Positions 20,514 to 31,226 of a stretch of 64,000 nt of DNA are shown here, piece by piece (positions within the stretch are counted from its first letter, which is position 1; every line of letters begins with the position of its first letter). The stretch is from Paramoeba atlantica (lineage: Eukaryota > Discosea). A program made the translations under genes and the position numbers. Below the pieces are notes generated by a model. That model was not told the origin of the DNA. It searched no databases and saw only the letters and a program-made list of their open reading frames with translations. The stretch lies in assembly GCA_977017575.1 (NCBI GenBank), contig CDRNVI010000019.1, positions 1 through 64,000 of the forward strand, given 5' to 3'.

Positions 20514-23500
20514 ACAAACTATGTGACCAAAGTGGCGTTGTTCCTGGAACCGGAGAAAACGTCCCACGTCCTGGTAACAGGGCTCAGCCCAAGCGCGTCA
20601 CTTGGATTGCTCCGAGATCATGTGGCAGCCACAATTCAACTCCCAAACGGCCTTATTCAAATCGTGGATCCCACCTCATATGAAGAGTTACCTCTCTCTG
20701 GGATTATCGGTCCCCCGACGACGGAATGCGTGTACGGGGCTACTATCAAGGCCCCACCAGGAGAAAAGTCAGGCAACGAAATCCCAATTTATTGTCAAAT
20801 TGAAGATCACCCAATCCGTATACCTGAGGGTGTAGCGCCGGTTGAGTACCCTGTTGCTATCTGCCACTTTCTAGGCATTGAACTTTCTTTGTCAAAATCC
20901 TGGGAACAGATTAAGGATGCGAGCGGGGTTTCATGGTGGTGCTTTAGGCCACCAGTTCTGTCATCAGAAACTGGCCGGTCCAAAGACCAAGTTCATACAT
21001 GGTTAATAAGAGGGGGTATTGAGAGCAACCCCGGCCCACGGGCAGTGTGGTGTTTCCGGTCAACTAAAAACGTCATCGCCAACTCTGGTTGGTCCAAAGC
21101 GCAAGTACGCACCCAGCTGATCCGAGGCTGCATTGAAAGCAACCCCGGACCGGGTAAGAAGAGGGGCCGACCCCCCGGAAGAAAGTTCACACCTTCAAGT
21201 TCGTTGGATCTCGGGTCACTTCAGATCCAAGCAGACTCGACGATAGAGGAAAACCCAGGCCCGGAGCGCCCACGCGGCCGGCCCAAGGGAAGCAAAACAA
21301 GAGTTAAAGATGTGTTGAATCTGGAAGAAATTCACCCTGGAAGCCCTTGCATATCTGGGGCCTCAGAAGCAGTCCCACGTGGGACCATACTGGAGAAGAT
21401 GGCTGGAGGAATATTCGAAGATTGTTCAACCAAAGAGGTTCAATCGGGATCGCATATCTCACAGAAACTGTGTAATACGACAAATCTTCCGCCTCGTCAA
21501 CTCCACGAAATACAAAGCCTGCGGGAAACATACACAAAACTGATTACGCGACCTAGTCTGCGTAAATTATATCACCTGCAATTACCGTGCTGGAAGGAAT
21601 TATGCGGTGGAATATGCAGAGACTTTGAAATACAACACACAGACACAAAAGCAAAGATGTCGTGGAACCTATTATGCGCAGTGAAGCAGTTCTTATTCCT
21701 GCCCGAAAGTCAACTGACTCATCGGCAACTGGCGTATGAACTACGAAAGCGGATGGCCGAGCAAGAACCAAAATTTACCCCTTCGCTTGCAACCAAAAGT
21801 GTGGCAAAGTTTAACCCGGTAGGCCGAGCAGAGGCACTGCTTAAACTTGGTGCGATCGGGAAAGCGGCAAAAGCGCTAGAGGCGAAGGAACGACAACCAC
21901 TATCTACTGAAGAGATCGCTAAGGCCATAGATCGACTTCACCCAAAGGCCTTTCGGGGTTATAAACATTTGCCGGCAAAATCTATGGACATCGAAAAGCA
22001 AACCTTAACTGACAGGGCTAGAAAGCTCGCCAAAGGATCCGCGCCGGGCCCATCAGGCTGGACACGCGAACTTCTTATACCGCTCCTAGAGGACCAGGAT
22101 ATCGTGGCCTGCGTTACTTGGATAGCTACAGCAGTGCTGCGAAACTCCCGAGACGCTCAGCTAAGGGACGTCTTAACCAGCTCCACTCTGATCTTGCTGC
22201 GCAAGGAGGGCCCTTCCGTAGAAGGATCCCCAGCCTGCCGACCTATAGCAATGGGGGAAATCTTTCTTAAATTGGCTAGCCAAATCGCCATGGACAGGGT
22301 AGCAGAAGCAACGGGCAGACTTTTCCAAGATACACAATTTGGTGTTGGAACAAGAAACGGAGGACCTAAAATAATATTAAGGGCAAGAAACGCGTTTCGT
22401 CAAAAAGCGGACTTTGTGCTCTTGACAGTAGACATCCGTAACGCCTTCAATTCAATTGAAAAAAGCGCGGTGTTTCAGTATCTAAGGGGAAATGATGAAT
22501 TTCACGAGCTATACGGGGTGACCTCATATGTATATGGGGCTCCAACTACGATATTTAACTCGTCGTGTTCGCCGACTAAGGTTCTGAGGGGAGTCCGACA
22601 AGGCGACCCATTAGGACCGTTACTGTTTTCTCTCGGCTTGCACCAAATTCTTGGAAAATTGAAGGATGAGTTCAGTGATCTGACGCTTTGGGCTTACCTA
22701 GACGACCTTTCAATCATCGGCCCGGCAGAACGTGCCGCACAGGCGTTTGGCGCTCTCTGTGATCACGCTTCGGGAATAGGACTGGAGGTACATCCGGCCA
22801 AATGTAAGCTTTCGACGCATTTCAATGACCAGTACGCTCCTTTCAGAGGTATGAACATAGAGCATGCGGAGCAAGGACAAAAGCTCCTAGGTGCATTCGT
22901 CTCCAAGGAAGGCGCGGATGAAACCAGATGGGTAGTCAACCAAATGCCTAAATTGCAGACATTCCTGGATCGGCTGCAACATCTCTCGTTACAAAGTGCT
23001 TACATTTTGCTGAAGAGATGTGGAGTCCCCCGGTGGGACTACCTAATGCGGTGTCATGAGCCGGAGGTAACGGCAAAAGCCAACGTGTTAGCGGACAAGG
23101 CCATACAGGAGTGTGCCTCAGAGCTGCTAGGAGGCTTCGAAGACCTGGAAAAGAACCCGTTTCACAGTACTCTCATGACGGGCGACCTTTTGGGGGCGAA
23201 ACCTTTTGCGCAGCAAGCGGCAACTCTGTATTCTCGCACAAAAGCTGAGGTATTAGGGTGTATGGAAAGACGACGTTCTGCCTTGACAAGATATGAAGAG
23301 TCGAAGTCAGCAGTGCGTAAAGAAACCAGCGAACTACATGACGCCCATTCACTTCAGTTGATGGACAAGAGAACGCGCAATTGGACAGAGGCGCATAGGA
23401 ATCGGGGTGAGTACTTCATGCGCAACGCAGAATGGCAAACAGCCATGCGCATGCGATACTTGATAGCACCTACTTCGGACCCTTTCGCACAACGTGAGTG

Positions 23501-24053
23501 CGGAGACATCCTCTCAAACAAAGATTTTGTTGTGCACGCCCTTGACTGCAATAAAGTCAAAGGCGACACTGCGGCCACTCGCCACAAACTTGTTAAGAAT
23601 GCCTTCGTGCACTTGCTACGACAGTACGGATTCACTCCTGACAATCATGAACCCCGATTCTCTGCTGGTCAGGGCCCCGACGTCTGCTTTATGCTGGGAG
23701 GGAAGATATGTCTGGTGGACTTGACCGTCGTTAACCCCCTCGCCCCTTCTTATGTTAAGGCCGAATGGGTAGCGCCTGGCAACACTCTAGAAAGGGTGGA
23801 AAGCTTGAAAGTAAAAGCGCACAGTGACATGGCCACGAAAAGGGGTATGCATTTCTACCCCCTTCCATTTACCGTTTTTGGTGTGGCAGGGAAGCGCACC
23901 GTACTCCTCCTAAAGGAGATCGCAAGGTATACGTATGACAGGAAAGGTTTCCTGCGTCATGCACTACAAGCCATTAATGTGGCTGTTCAAAAAGGCAACG
24001 CCGCGATACTATCCTCCGCGGTAAAAGAGTGGAGGAAGGCGGGTGTCCGCTAA
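20514..24053 (+). CDS. LINE ORF2: N-terminal domain, three 2A-like motifs, two AT-hooks, reverse transcriptase, PD-type endonuclease
   Basis: Counting from a GTG at 20523: residues 1-130 form an unrecognised domain, possibly ubiquitin-like. 2A-like cores end at 172 (GIESNPGP), 210 (CIESNPGP) and 247 (TIEENPGP). AT-hook cores follow the second and third (KKRGRPPGRK, RPRGRPKGSK). The RT spans about 480-800 with GSAPGPSGW, CRPIAM, VRQGDPLGPLLFSLG and the catalytic AYLDDLSII (Asp near 727-728). After a thumb region, a C/H/C cluster (ECGD to HALDC) and RHKLVKNAF lead to PDVCF and ICLVDLTVVNP, the restriction-like endonuclease signature of R2-type LINEs. There is no in-frame ATG before about residue 290, so start by GTG, by reinitiation after ORF1 or by a lost leader must be assumed. 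It is intact otherwise. It copies its RNA at a nicked target in the nucleus. Confidence 0.9.
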   Translation, partial: TNYVTKVALFLEPEKTSHVLVTGLSPSASLGLLRDHVAATIQLPNGLIQIVDPTSYEELPLSGIIGPPTTECVYGATIKAPPGEKSGNEIPIYCQIEDHPIRIPEGVAPVEYPVAICHFLGIELSLSKSWEQIKDASGVSWWCFRPPVLSSETGRSKDQVHTWLIRGGIESNPGPRAVWCFRSTKNVIANSGWSKAQVRTQLIRGCIESNPGPGKKRGRPPGRKFTPSSSLDLGSLQIQADSTIEENPGPERPRGRPKGSKTRVKDVLNLEEIHPGSPCISGASEAVPRGTILEKMAGGIFEDCSTKEVQSGSHISQKLCNTTNLPPRQLHEIQSLRETYTKLITRPSLRKLYHLQLPCWKELCGGICRDFEIQHTDTKAKMSWNLLCAVKQFLFLPESQLTHRQLAYELRKRMAEQEPKFTPSLATKSVAKFNPVGRAEALLKLGAIGKAAKALEAKERQPLSTEEIAKAIDRLHPKAFRGYKHLPAKSMDIEKQTLTDRARKLAKGSAPGPSGWTRELLIPLLEDQDIVACVTWIATAVLRNSRDAQLRDVLTSSTLILLRKEGPSVEGSPACRPIAMGEIFLKLASQIAMDRVAEATGRLFQDTQFGVGTRNGGPKIILRARNAFRQKADFVLLTVDIRNAFNSIEKSAVFQYLRGNDEFHELYGVTSYVYGAPTTIFNSSCSPTKVLRGVRQGDPLGPLLFSLGLHQILGKLKDEFSDLTLWAYLDDLSIIGPAERAAQAFGALCDHASGIGLEVHPAKCKLSTHFNDQYAPFRGMNIEHAEQGQKLLGAFVSKEGADETRWVVNQMPKLQTFLDRLQHLSLQSAYILLKRCGVPRWDYLMRCHEPEVTAKANVLADKAIQECASELLGGFEDLEKNPFHSTLMTGDLLGAKPFAQQAATLYSRTKAEVLGCMERRRSALTRYEESKSAVRKETSELHDAHSLQLMDKRTRNWTEAHRNRGEYFMRNAEWQTAMRMRYLIAPTSDPFAQRECGDILSNKDFVVHALDCNKVKGDTAATRHKLVKNAFVHLLRQYGFTPDNHEPRFSAGQGPDVCFMLGGKICLVDLTVVNPLAPSYVKAEWVAPGNTLERVESLKVKAHSDMATKRGMHFYPLPFTVFGVAGKRTVLLLKEIARYTYDRKGFLRHALQAINVAVQKGNAAILSSAVKEWRKAGVR
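21015..21263 (+). other. Tandem array of three 2A-like ribosome-skipping motifs
   Basis: The cores are at 21015-21038 (GIESNPGP), 21129-21152 (CIESNPGP) and 21240-21263 (TIEENPGP), against the consensus D(V/I)ExNPGP. The first two sit in a duplicated ~35-residue unit sharing WCFR and SK.QV.T.LIRG. The consensus Asp is G, C or T here, which may lower or abolish skipping. If active, each break between G and P would release separate proteins, the last two starting directly with AT-hooks. Confidence 0.75.
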
Positions 24054-24871
24054 TTGAAAATGCGAAATGACTTTACAAAATCGTTTTGGTTGTTTTTCGT
24101 TAATGATTATTCTTTCCTTCAAAATGAGGAAAAACGGATAAAAAGACTCAAAATTCCACGGGGGGGGGAAGATATCTTGAAACCACCGTACTTTTGTTCC
24201 TCACCACGTTTTCGCATTAACACAACTGTTGACATAACTTTCTTGCCCCCTGTAAGCAAAGGCTTCTGAAACTGAGGCGCCGCGAAGCGACGCCGATTTT
24301 TTTTTCGTGTTTCGAATTTTCATTTCATCCCCCCCTGCTTTAATAGATACAAATTTAATAGATACCAATGATGAAATTGCCACCCTTTAATAGATTGCCC
24401 CCATTTATGAAATTGCCCCCCTTTAATAGATACAAATGACGAAATTGTGTCTACATTAAAGGGGGGGTCACAGTACCATTACGTGTGGTCCATAGGAGGA
24501 GCCCGCGTGGGGCACTGTCAGAGAGGCCCAAATGTAGTCGGCCGCATCAAGGTCCGCATCAAAGCCCCCGTTTGCGAGCAAGGCCTAATTGTGAGCGTAG
24601 CCCTGGGACAGAATTATAATTTTTGGCGACCCGTGCGCTTCCTCGCATGGGACTCGCGTCGACGACTTCGCATGGGAAGCTGTAAGGATCTTCGAAACTA
24701 CGGAATTGTAGGGCTGTGGATGAAAATGAAATTTTCGAAAATCTCTTATAGAATGCTCACACTTTTCCAGACTAATGGAGCCATATTTTCTATAAAAAAT
24801 GCCATTTTTTCGATTTCGAACGTTTTTTGAAAAGTTGAAATTACCGAAAAAACCTACGGCACTATTCTTTC
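24054..24871. other. LINE 3' region and non-genic spacer
   Basis: Contains a GGCGCCGCGAAGCGACGCC hairpin followed by a T-run (24274-24308), the same motif as near 41270, 41800 and 63800. At 24335-24470 there are short direct repeats of CCTTTAATAGATAC and TGAAATTGCC. A 127-codon open frame at 24447 has no recognisable domain. Confidence 0.5.
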
Positions 24872-26053
24872 TTAAAGGTTTGTGTCAGTATTACGCTGCT
24901 GAGTTCTTTGCAGGAGTGATAGTATTTGTGAAAATTCTATATTACGCCTCGAGCTCAATACATTCTGGTCCAGCAGCTCTTGTATTGTCGCCTCAATACA
25001 AAGTACATCTTTTTCCAATGAAAGCATGCTGGACCATTCTCGGAAATTTTGCATAGCACTTATCATCAAACGGCATATTAGGCAAAGAACAAGACCCAAA
25101 TTTTCATTTTCTCTAATTTCCGTGCTCCATATACGCTGAGACACCAGAGAACCGCTTTGCGCTAAAGCAAAGAGAAGATCACAAATAAGCGGTGTTGTGC
25201 GCTCCTGTATAGGATCCAAAATCCTTTCGAGAGCTAGTTCGCACGACAAAATTTTTCTAATCGCACAATAAATCTCGCGTATACAGTAATGAGCCTCGAT
25301 AGAAGGCAATTCTCTGCACCAATGAGGAAGATTAGTAACGACGGTAACAAGTAGCACAATATCATGAGTCTCCCCACTTTGTAGGCAAAGCTGCGTGGCA
25401 AGATGTAATGAGCTTACGAAATGTACGACTTCCATTCTTCTTGGTGCATACCACAGTGTGAAAAAATGACGGATTTTCCGAAATATCTCTTTCCCAGGAA
25501 AATAATTAAGAATTTCAGCCGAATATGACAATTCGGAATGTATTTTCGTGCATCCTCCAAGCAAATGCTCGGCAATATTATTTAATGGAAGACCCACGTC
25601 AACGGTTCCGTATATAATAGCGACAGCTGGATAACGAATTATAACTCCAGTTTTTCCTTCATCGTAGTGAAATATATGCCTACATCGTTCATTTGTAGGA
25701 ATATGAAGAGTGTTATGCCCTTGTTTTTCAATCTCTTTCCATGACTTAATACGTAACCGCAAAACGTTTTCGTGCTCGGCCCGTAAGATGTAGTTCAAGA
25801 GCATTCTGGATGATAACGAGCGTAGCCCCGACTTGAACAAAGCTCGATAAAGTACATCCAAATCTGTTTTGGCGTTCGAGAACCAAAATTGCATGAGATC
25901 TATTTCTTCTTGGGGTGCATTTGTTGCTTGTAGTTGAGGCAAAGCAACGTTGACGAGGTAACCCAAAATCTGCCATCCGTATTCGTCGAATGGGATCGTA
26001 GAGTCATATTTTTCCCTTTTCACTGAGAGAATATCGCACTCCGACATCTGCAT
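24872..26053 (-). CDS. Unknown helical protein, 393 aa
   Basis: A single open frame, MQMSECDIL at the start and QRTQQRNTDTNL at the end. I do not recognise a family. The sequence is rich in Leu/Ile and reads as mostly alpha-helical (for example IILRAEHENVLRLRIKSW-like and LLFALAQSGSLVSQRIW), with scattered Cys and no signal peptide or clear membrane helix. It may be a repeat-like scaffold. It lies about 310 bp downstream of the next minus-strand gene and shares its orientation. The length and normal amino-acid composition make it a real host gene. Confidence 0.6.
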   Translation of the reverse strand: MQMSECDILSVKREKYDSTIPFDEYGWQILGYLVNVALPQLQATNAPQEEIDLMQFWFSNAKTDLDVLYRALFKSGLRSLSSRMLLNYILRAEHENVLRLRIKSWKEIEKQGHNTLHIPTNERCRHIFHYDEGKTGVIIRYPAVAIIYGTVDVGLPLNNIAEHLLGGCTKIHSELSYSAEILNYFPGKEIFRKIRHFFTLWYAPRRMEVVHFVSSLHLATQLCLQSGETHDIVLLVTVVTNLPHWCRELPSIEAHYCIREIYCAIRKILSCELALERILDPIQERTTPLICDLLFALAQSGSLVSQRIWSTEIRENENLGLVLCLICRLMISAMQNFREWSSMLSLEKDVLCIEATIQELLDQNVLSSRRNIEFSQILSLLQRTQQRNTDTNL

Positions 26054-26362
26054 AGTTTCTCATTCAGGATACTAATGCACCTGATACAAAGATTAGTGTC
26101 CAGTGTATACAGAACAGTCTAAACAGAGTAATTCTTTTTGATTTGATGAACACGTTTTTGAATAACGTTATTGAAATATGTAGACACCCATTAAAACCAT
26201 AATATAAATTTGCAAAATGGGTTGCTTCCCATTGTGCAGCTCTAGTAGTACACAAACGATTGTACATTGCTAAGTGATGTAGTACTCATCATCACTCTCG
26301 GTGAAACCCACTTTTTTGGATGCAAGAATCGGTCCATACGTGCTTTGATGTGTGCTTACTGA

Positions 26363-27925
26363 CTACACTTTACGTTCTCGTTTCCCTAATATTTTTTTTT
26401 GCTCGTCGACGAGGTGCTTGACAATTTTTGCTACATGAAGAGAGCTTGGTGCGCTGCGGCACTCAGATGAGGTATCACCCAGTTCGATTGGTAAGAGCAA
26501 TGGGGATGTTTTTAACACAGAGTACATGGGAGACATTGTTTCACGTAGCGGTGAATGTGCTTGATAACGCATACAGTCTTCTGTTTTGTTATCTAGATGG
26601 CCTTCCCCATTACCATTATTGCTCGCCGTCATATCGCGTGCGAATGCGTCGACTTCCTCCAGAATTTTTGTGTCAAATCTGACTGGGCTGTGCTCCGCCA
26701 ATTCGCTAGCGCTCATATCTTGTTGAGGTACGCTGTCCATTGACGCATAGCTCTTTTGATTCGTGTTGCACAAGGCAAGAACACTAGCAAATGAGTCTCT
26801 TTCGTATGATTCCTTTACCTTAATATTTTTTTCATGAATATTTGGAAAGCGGACAAACTCAAAAGGAACAACACCACCCTTTGACCCTCTTGACAAAGAT
26901 AAACCGCCAGGAAGAAGAGTAGAGCCCTGTTCAAGAGACCGTAATTGTACAATCATTGTGTCTTCACTATCCCCTTCGTATTCGATTCCGCGAGGATATC
27001 TCCGACTTCGGCGACGAATAGATTCTACAACATCATGAAATGACCATTTCTTGGCGTGCATTACACGGATGCAGCTTGTTGGGCCTTCCTTGCTGTGAGA
27101 TTCACATGAGTACGGGGCAGAAGAGCATGTGCATGAACTTGAGTTATGATCTCTTTCCGTGTTATTTCTCTTAGGGGTATGTCGATCTTGCGTACTATCA
27201 TCTTGCGTACTATCATATGAGTTCGGTTGCTGTCCCGGATACGTGACCCCACGATCCAGTTCTTTTCCCATACTGGACGCAACCCTTCGAAATGAACGAT
27301 GCACATTGTCTTGTTCGCATTGATCTAGTATCTGGAGTAAATATCTAGAGTTGTGTTCTGATTCCAGAAGTTCGGATTGTGAATTTACTTTCCTATCGCA
27401 AGATAAATCACGGAGATTTCCCAATTCCTGCGATGACTTACGCCGACCTCCCTCATCGTTGCTGTTGGGCTTGTATCGGTGACATAGAATATCACGCTGT
27501 TGTGAAGGTCTTACAGCATCATAACGCGAGACTTTTGCAAGCTTCCTTACATCTTTACTATGCCTATCCTTTTCATGCCGATCTTTTTCACATCGCTCCT
27601 TTTCGTATCGACCCTTTTCATATCGATTATTAGCGCGTCCATCACAAGCATGTCGATCGTTGGAATGCCGACCGTTCCTACATCGATCGTCTCTATATTG
27701 ATCCGTACTATCCCTGTACCTCGTATAACTTCTTGGTTTTTCAGGCGAGTAATACGCACGCCCCGTCAGAGAATTGTATGTAGGACTTCTGGAACGTAGT
27801 GCCAGGTCACGTTTGTTAATATCTGCATGTAAATCTGTATTTCTGTAATCCTTTTCTTGATTTGATCTCCTGCAAGATGAGGAAATTGCGTTTGCCCTAT
27901 TCGTAAATTGAGTACACCCAGACAT
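26363..27925 (-). CDS. Unknown Arg/Asp/Ser-rich protein, 520 aa
   Basis: The N-terminal 200 residues are low complexity with repeats such as YEKERCEKDRHEKD and many RD, RS and RH pairs, resembling RS/RD regions of pre-mRNA processing factors. The C-terminal half is less biased, with SFHDVVESIRRRSRRYPRG and ILEEVDAFARDM. It has no RRM, helicase or kinase motif. A role in RNA metabolism is only suggested by composition. The first ATG of the frame is used. It is flanked on both sides by minus-strand genes. Confidence 0.55.
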   Translation of the reverse strand: MSGCTQFTNRANAISSSCRRSNQEKDYRNTDLHADINKRDLALRSRSPTYNSLTGRAYYSPEKPRSYTRYRDSTDQYRDDRCRNGRHSNDRHACDGRANNRYEKGRYEKERCEKDRHEKDRHSKDVRKLAKVSRYDAVRPSQQRDILCHRYKPNSNDEGGRRKSSQELGNLRDLSCDRKVNSQSELLESEHNSRYLLQILDQCEQDNVHRSFRRVASSMGKELDRGVTYPGQQPNSYDSTQDDSTQDRHTPKRNNTERDHNSSSCTCSSAPYSCESHSKEGPTSCIRVMHAKKWSFHDVVESIRRRSRRYPRGIEYEGDSEDTMIVQLRSLEQGSTLLPGGLSLSRGSKGGVVPFEFVRFPNIHEKNIKVKESYERDSFASVLALCNTNQKSYASMDSVPQQDMSASELAEHSPVRFDTKILEEVDAFARDMTASNNGNGEGHLDNKTEDCMRYQAHSPLRETMSPMYSVLKTSPLLLPIELGDTSSECRSAPSSLHVAKIVKHLVDEQKKILGKRERKV

Positions 27926-29144
27926 TGGCCCGAGATTGACGCAAAATGCCTCTTCGCAGGAAAAAAGCGTATAAACAATGTGCTAAAAACTTAACTATCC
28001 AACCTTTAGTGTTACAAATCTCAATGCTCATAAGTTGAAGTAATCCTTTCAAAAATCTTCAGAAAACCCTAACATTTGATATAGAGAATATGATCGCATG
28101 CGTAAAACTGCTTCAAGCTAAGAAGAGAGAAAAAAGTCGACAAGGAGATTCATTTTCCAGCAGCGGGTTCGAACGTGTGGCTTGATTAAGCTTGTAACAT
28201 TGCAGTAATCTAACAGTAGCCTGTAACATTATAGGAAGCAAGAGGTGTCGTTCCTGACTAAATGGGTGTACTGGCTTATAGAGTATTCAAGTTCAGTGTT
28301 TTAAATGGCGCAGAGCCTTCCTTACCTGTAGTTTATAGCTACCTTTGTTTTATAAAGATGAGACCTCCAGATCGTATGGATATACTGACATTGTTCAGGC
28401 TGATCACTCAAGTAAATCTTTCGAGAAATGATTTTTGAGTAAGAAAACAAGGAACTGCGAGTAAATTGCCATGGTAAGGTCCCACTGTCGAATCAGAATA
28501 CACATACAAGAATAAAAAAATTAAGGATAGAATACTTACATTTCGTACTATATAAAACTAGTGGCAGCACGTACAGATACGTGATATTCGTGACTAAGAA
28601 ATTTGAGTCCCAACGTACTCAAAAGTCCACAGTACTCAATAGTATCAGTAAGAAAGACGAATCTACAAGCTAGATCTACAAATGTACTCAAAAATTAAGC
28701 CACTGTAATAAATTTACTATTGACCTAGGCGCCAAGTGCGAGGTCAAAACGACATCCATGTAAATTACTTACGTGTTTTTACAAAGGTATGGATCATCCG
28801 CGTACATTCTATTACGTATGCACTCACACGTACTAAACAGTCAGTATTGAAACATACCGTATGAATGACGTGACACCGCATTCATCACCTTTGTATCAAG
28901 TAACTAAGTTTATGATTAGTAATTGTTCTAGTCTGTATTTTTTTTACATAGGAATGCTAAATACTTTCAAAAATGCGGAATATTTAACTTGAAAAAAACT
29001 CATGGTACTATTGTACCACTGTATACACTGTAATACTTTACATGTACCACTTACTTCCAATGCACCATATCACAGATTCATATCTGTTTTTCTTCAATAA
29101 ATAATGCATATTCACTATGTACGTATGATATAGAAAACATTTCT
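27926..29144. other. AT-rich intergenic region
   Basis: About 1.2 kb without a supportable gene, RNA or repeat family. It holds the putative promoter of the 26.4-27.9 kb gene and the 3' region of the 29.1-31.2 kb gene. Confidence 0.5.
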
Positions 29145-31226
29145 CTACTTCAGACGTTCTGGTGTGTCGAATAAGGATCTAGCGGAGAATCTATTACCTT
29201 GAGAGCCCTTTTCAAGGAATTTTGTCATAAAACGAAGTGGATTCATTGAGGCAACCATTTCGTGTATTCTCGCATCCAACGACGATAGTTCGGCCTGAAC
29301 CTTCTTTTGGACTAGACCGACGGCTTCCTCTTGATGAGATTTGACTTCACTCAACCCTTGTTGTAGCTCGAGCTCCATTGCGGTCATATGTTCTGCGAGT
29401 ACATTGTTCTGTGCTGCGATACCTGTAATATCAGCGCTTAATTTGTCCACAAGTGATGACATACTTGCCTTTAGTGCCGATTGCTCACGCCGCAATTCAT
29501 TCATTTCTGTTTTAAGCAGCTGTGAGTATTCTGTGTAATGTTTATCACACCGTCCTTGAAGCTGCTGCACCTCAGTGTCGAACCGTCGCATTGCTTCCGA
29601 TAAAATTTCTTGCCCCTCTTTGTGCCTCACGCTCACTTTTTGAGTTACAATTTCCTTTAACTGCGACAACAGTGGATCAATTTCAGTGCTATATATGTTG
29701 CCTACAAAAGGTTTCCCAAGTTTAGGAGATTCTCGACGTGCTTGCGTAGAAATTGAGCTCGGTAAAGGGCGAGGAGCTGAGCTTGTAAAAGCTAGCGCGG
29801 AACTTGCAAACGCTCCCGTAGAACTAGGCATATCAGTATGTATTGCATTTGTAGGCAGATTGGTGTGTTCCACTTTTTGATTAGGATAGGGTGCAGTTGT
29901 ACTTTTGAGAAAATTGGCATGGGATGGGAGGGTGATATTACTTTGATCGTTTTCGTCTCTTTTTCTTTTCAGAGACTGCTCTGCATCTGTGAAATATTGA
30001 GTGGAATCCATGTCCGTAATATCATTACGTGCTTCTTGCGAAATAGCTTTGGATTTTTGTAATGCCTTGGATCTCGCTATTTCCTTCGAAATCCACTGTT
30101 GTACATTACTCTCCCGCATTTTCCGATATTCTGAATCCGATATGGCAAGTGAAACGCTAGGAAAATCTGTGGAATTCGAAGTAAACAGAATTTGTGATGG
30201 TAGCGTTGCGTCGTCACTTTTCAACTCGTAGTACGGTCTCATGGAAAATGGCAATTCTGCAAAACGGATAACAAGTTCTTTGTGGCGATTCAACTTTATC
30301 GCTTGAATGTGATCATACGGAACGGCTAGGTCAGCTTCTTGCCAATCCAACACCATAATGGTTTTCCCGAAAAAAGTAGTAATCTGGCTACCGTCACTGT
30401 GCTTATGAACCTTCGTTGTCGGCCCCGTAGAAGTTTTTCCTAATCCTGGCAGTGGCGAAAATGAGATGCTTTTTGATTCAATGGAGCAAACATGAGAATT
30501 CGGAGACGTCTGAGCTATCTCTAACATACTTCTTAACATACGCGCATCACCAGGTAACCGTTCCATGGAGTCGACAAATGGAGCACCAAGAACATCCGCT
30601 AATGACCGTAAGATTGCAGGATTGGATAGACCCAAGCAGTAAATAATTTCCATACACTGTAACTGAACATATATATCGCTTGTCTGACGAGTGTAAGACG
30701 CAATAATCCTGATGTCCCCAACAAACTTATGCGTTTCTGTTTCCTTGACAATGTTGGTTAGCAATGTACAACAGGCGCGAATAGTATCGTACGGAAGAGC
30801 AAAATGCAAAGTTGAGGAATCGGCTTCATCTATTCGTGCTTTACCAAGATACTCGAAAACTAAACGTCCCCATTTTTGCGCAAAACTAATTTTCAGTGGA
30901 GGATAGTCACATAGTGAGTCCAGTATGCTAAAGAGCTGAATTACTATTGCGTGCAGATGAACAGGGCTCGTATGAGCTGGGATGCTCGGCGTGACGAACA
31001 ATTCTGTAGATACGATGTCTAACAGGTTGCTTAAATCATCAATGTATTGCTCTTTGCTACCATGCTCTTCTGCCTTTTCCAACGCCTTAGAACTGCATAG
31101 AAAGTCCTGCAACTGGATTATAGTTCCGTATAGCTTGCTAATCGGCAATTCGTGAAATATCGAGACACCGGTTTTTATTACGTATTGCAAGGGATCCTGC
31201 AGAGAATTTTCACCCACAGACTTCAT
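29145..31226 (-). CDS. Possible SYCP2/Red1-like chromosome-axis protein, 693 aa
   Basis: The order of parts is an N-terminal all-helical region of about 240 residues, a beta-rich segment at about 260-380 (ITTFFGKTIMVLDWQEADLA, VPYDHIQAIKLNRHKELVIR, FPSVSLAISDSEYR), a Ser/Pro-rich linker, and a C-terminal coiled coil (about 540-670). This is the layout of meiotic axis proteins of the SYCP2 type: ARM-like domain, PH-like domain, linker, coiled coil. The assignment rests on architecture and not on a diagnostic motif. Alternatives are any helical-repeat plus PH scaffold, including FACT/Spt16-middle-like proteins. Single exon, neighbours in the same orientation. Confidence 0.4.
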   Translation of the reverse strand: MKSVGENSLQDPLQYVIKTGVSIFHELPISKLYGTIIQLQDFLCSSKALEKAEEHGSKEQYIDDLSNLLDIVSTELFVTPSIPAHTSPVHLHAIVIQLFSILDSLCDYPPLKISFAQKWGRLVFEYLGKARIDEADSSTLHFALPYDTIRACCTLLTNIVKETETHKFVGDIRIIASYTRQTSDIYVQLQCMEIIYCLGLSNPAILRSLADVLGAPFVDSMERLPGDARMLRSMLEIAQTSPNSHVCSIESKSISFSPLPGLGKTSTGPTTKVHKHSDGSQITTFFGKTIMVLDWQEADLAVPYDHIQAIKLNRHKELVIRFAELPFSMRPYYELKSDDATLPSQILFTSNSTDFPSVSLAISDSEYRKMRESNVQQWISKEIARSKALQKSKAISQEARNDITDMDSTQYFTDAEQSLKRKRDENDQSNITLPSHANFLKSTTAPYPNQKVEHTNLPTNAIHTDMPSSTGAFASSALAFTSSAPRPLPSSISTQARRESPKLGKPFVGNIYSTEIDPLLSQLKEIVTQKVSVRHKEGQEILSEAMRRFDTEVQQLQGRCDKHYTEYSQLLKTEMNELRREQSALKASMSSLVDKLSADITGIAAQNNVLAEHMTAMELELQQGLSEVKSHQEEAVGLVQKKVQAELSSLDARIHEMVASMNPLRFMTKFLEKGSQGNRFSARSLFDTPERLK

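Larger units (their letters stand above)
19097..24110 (+). mobile_element. Non-LTR retrotransposon (LINE) with restriction-like endonuclease, 2A motifs and AT-hooks
   Basis: Two coding units: an ORF1 with a C2H2 zinc finger (to 20057) and a long ORF2 (20523-24053) with RT and a C-terminal PD-type endonuclease. No terminal repeats, integrase or poly-A tail are seen, and the borders are approximate. ORF2 has no internal stop over 1176 codons, so the element is young. The 5' end abuts module F and looks truncated. The 3' end lies somewhere in 24054-24300. Confidence 0.85.
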